The notes beneath the pieces were generated by a model, which did not search any database, had not been told where the DNA came from, and saw only the letters and a program-made list of their open reading frames with translations. The translations under genes were made by a program, and so were the position numbers. This document shows positions 62,816-64,000 of a stretch of DNA of 64,000 nucleotides, in pieces (position 1 is the stretch's first letter; each line of letters opens with the position of its first letter). The stretch covers positions 1 through 64,000 of the forward strand of contig CALAYL010000054.1 in the NCBI GenBank assembly GCA_937894725.1, written 5' to 3'. Source of the stretch: an uncultured Bacteroidota bacterium. GTDB taxonomy: Bacteria; Bacteroidota; Bacteroidia; Chitinophagales; LD1.

Positions 62816-63586
62816 TTAGTTTCCTTCTTGATATACTTTCTTCAAAAATCGTTCCATACATGTGTTAAATTCGGCCGGCACCTCCATCATAGGGGCGTGA
62901 CCGCACTTTTCGATGATGGTCAAGTCTGAATTTTTAAGTAATTTATGAAATTCTTCACCCACAAAAGGAGGGGTGATTGAGTCTGTAGCTCCCCAAATCA
63001 AATTGCAGGGTACGGTTATTTTTTCGAGCTCGTCACGGAGATTGTTTCGCACGGCCGATTTGGCTATGAATACTACTCTGAGCGCTTTCTCACGTGTATT
63101 TACAATATCATACACTTCATCTACGAGTTCGTCTGTTGCAAGGTCTGGATTATAAAAGGTCTCTGCTGTTTTGCGTTTGATATAACTTTTGTCGCTTTTG
63201 CGAGGATATTGATCACCCAAAGAAGCTTCAAACAAACCAGAACTTGCCGTGAGGGTCATTGATTTGATGAGTTCTTGTCTGCGAAGCGTGAGCAATAGTG
63301 CAATATGACCTCCAAGCGAATTGCCGATAAGATTGATGTCTTTGTAGCCTTTGAAGTCAATAAACGCCTCTACATAATCGACCATGCCTGTCACGCTCGT
63401 TTTGTCCAAATCTAAAGTGTATAGCGGCAAAATGGGTATAACTACGGTGTAATTAGGGCTGAAAAAATCCGTTACATCTTTGAAATTGGAGAGTGCACCG
63501 AATAGACCATGAAGATTCATGATGATAGGGCCTTGTCCCAGTTCTACATATTTAAATCCGTTTTCTTCTATAATTTCTAAAGACAT
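62816..63586 (-). CDS. Alpha/beta-hydrolase
   Basis: A 256-residue alpha/beta-hydrolase. The oxyanion region is NLHGLFGALSNFKDV, the nucleophile elbow GNSLGGHIALLL (Ser about 92), the acid Asp in IWGATDSITPP and the His in CGHAPMMEVP. No signal peptide. It is unrelated in detail to the hydrolase at 31.2 kb. Its substrate is unknown. In Bacteroidota this type is regularly found beside a CBS-domain protein, as here. Confidence 0.88.
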   Translation of the reverse strand: MSLEIIEENGFKYVELGQGPIIMNLHGLFGALSNFKDVTDFFSPNYTVVIPILPLYTLDLDKTSVTGMVDYVEAFIDFKGYKDINLIGNSLGGHIALLLTLRRQELIKSMTLTASSGLFEASLGDQYPRKSDKSYIKRKTAETFYNPDLATDELVDEVYDIVNTREKALRVVFIAKSAVRNNLRDELEKITVPCNLIWGATDSITPPFVGEEFHKLLKNSDLTIIEKCGHAPMMEVPAEFNTCMERFLKKVYQEGN

Positions 63587-63786
63587 GTGTTCGTTTATGG
63601 GGTAAAAATAGCCTTTAATTCGATTTTGTAGCTAAGAAAGTGAAAGGTGGCGAAATAAAAAAAGAGTTTTTTGTTATACGATTGTGGATGTTAGGCTAGG
63701 GAAAGCTGTAGCTATGGTGGTGAATTTACCAAGTCAAAGTGTAGATGCCAAAGACTTGTTCGGCTATAGTCGGTAGTGCATGAAAA

Positions 63787-63821
63787 AAAAAGCTTACCCA
63801 ATTTTTTTGGTAAGCTTTTTG
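63787..63821 (-). terminator. Terminator of the partial gene at the window end
   Basis: AAAAAGCTTACC (63787-63798) pairs with GGTAAGCTTTTT (63809-63820). On the minus strand the stem is followed by a long T-run, 22 bases after the stop of the partial gene. The rest of 63587-63786 shows no gene. Confidence 0.88.
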
Positions 63822-63843
63822 TTATATCAGAACAACGCAACAA

Positions 63844-64000
63844 CTAGTCTTCTAGCTCATCGTGCGGTGCGCCTTTGGGGCCTTTGTCTCCTTTATTTTG
63901 TTGTCGTTTTGCCTTTGCTTCTGCCCAAGCTTGTTCTACTTGTTGGTATTGTGTAGCTGTGAGTGTTTTTTTCAAACCTGCCTTATAATTTAGATTGGCT
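63844..64000 (-). CDS. C-terminal fragment of an unidentified protein
   Basis: The last 51 codons of a minus-strand gene that continues beyond the window. The tail includes LKKTLTATQYQQVEQAWAEA and a Lys/Gln/Gly-rich, acidic end (GDKGPKGAPHDELED). LTATQYQQVE is reminiscent of Spy/CpxP-like periplasmic proteins, but the fragment is too short to decide. The stop at 63844-63846 and the terminator just after it support a real gene end. Confidence 0.55.
   Translation of the reverse strand, partial: ANLNYKAGLKKTLTATQYQQVEQAWAEAKAKRQQNKGDKGPKGAPHDELED

Overview
The window is from a member of the Bacteroidota. It is AT-rich. It encodes several type IX secretion system (T9SS) cargo proteins with C-terminal sorting domains, a PorZ homologue and a MoxR/DUF58/BatA/BatB cluster. 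It also has recO next to porZ and several promoters matching the Bacteroidota consensus (TTTG, about 18-20 bases, TAnnTTTG). Heme A synthase (ctaA) points to aerobic aa3-type respiration, and a B12-dependent ribonucleotide reductase is present. I cannot name a genus.

Layout. About 1-3.1 kb looks accessory: two copies of a compound inverted repeat, each followed by a small ORF, then an unrecognised conserved-looking protein, a secreted thermonuclease and a 62-residue protein. From 3.1 kb on the content is mostly chromosomal housekeeping. 3.1-6.2 kb holds a CMD-family protein, fabH and pckA. 6.3-9.3 kb is the tight run pepP-pssA-purS-rsmI. 9.5-16 kb holds an MscS channel, a T9SS cargo, a DmeF-like cation exporter, plsC, recR, a fused glycosyltransferase and tRNA-Arg(TCG). 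16-21 kb is the batB-batA-(BatD-like)-DUF58-moxR cluster on the minus strand. 21-28 kb holds ileS-lspA and a pair of ethanolamine-permease-like and glutamine-synthetase-like genes. 28-32 kb holds a decayed pseudogene, a 511-residue orphan, an alkyltransferase-like protein overlapping trmB, and a hydrolase. 32-42 kb is a surface-protein region (XRE regulator, T9SS type B cargo, S74-chaperone T9SS cargo, beta-barrel, rnc, repeat adhesin, lipoprotein). 42-64 kb holds ctaA, kup, a BadF-type kinase, uvrA, ligA, recO, porZ, fabI, an acyl-CoA ligase, guaB, nrdJ, a CBS-domain protein, a hydrolase and a truncated ORF at the edge.

How the genes connect. Lipid synthesis and activation are represented by fabH, fabI, plsC, pssA and the acyl-CoA ligase. 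DNA repair is represented by recR, recO, uvrA, ligA and the ATL protein. PorZ and the cargo proteins belong to the T9SS surface-export route. The permease and glutamine-synthetase-like enzyme suggest ethanolamine or amine use through gamma-glutamylation.

The least explained structures are the repeated hairpin modules at 32-930 and the T9SS cargo at 33.5-36.4 kb, which places a predicted self-cleaving S74 chaperone before its secretion signal. No insertion sequence, CRISPR array, rRNA or replication origin was recognised.
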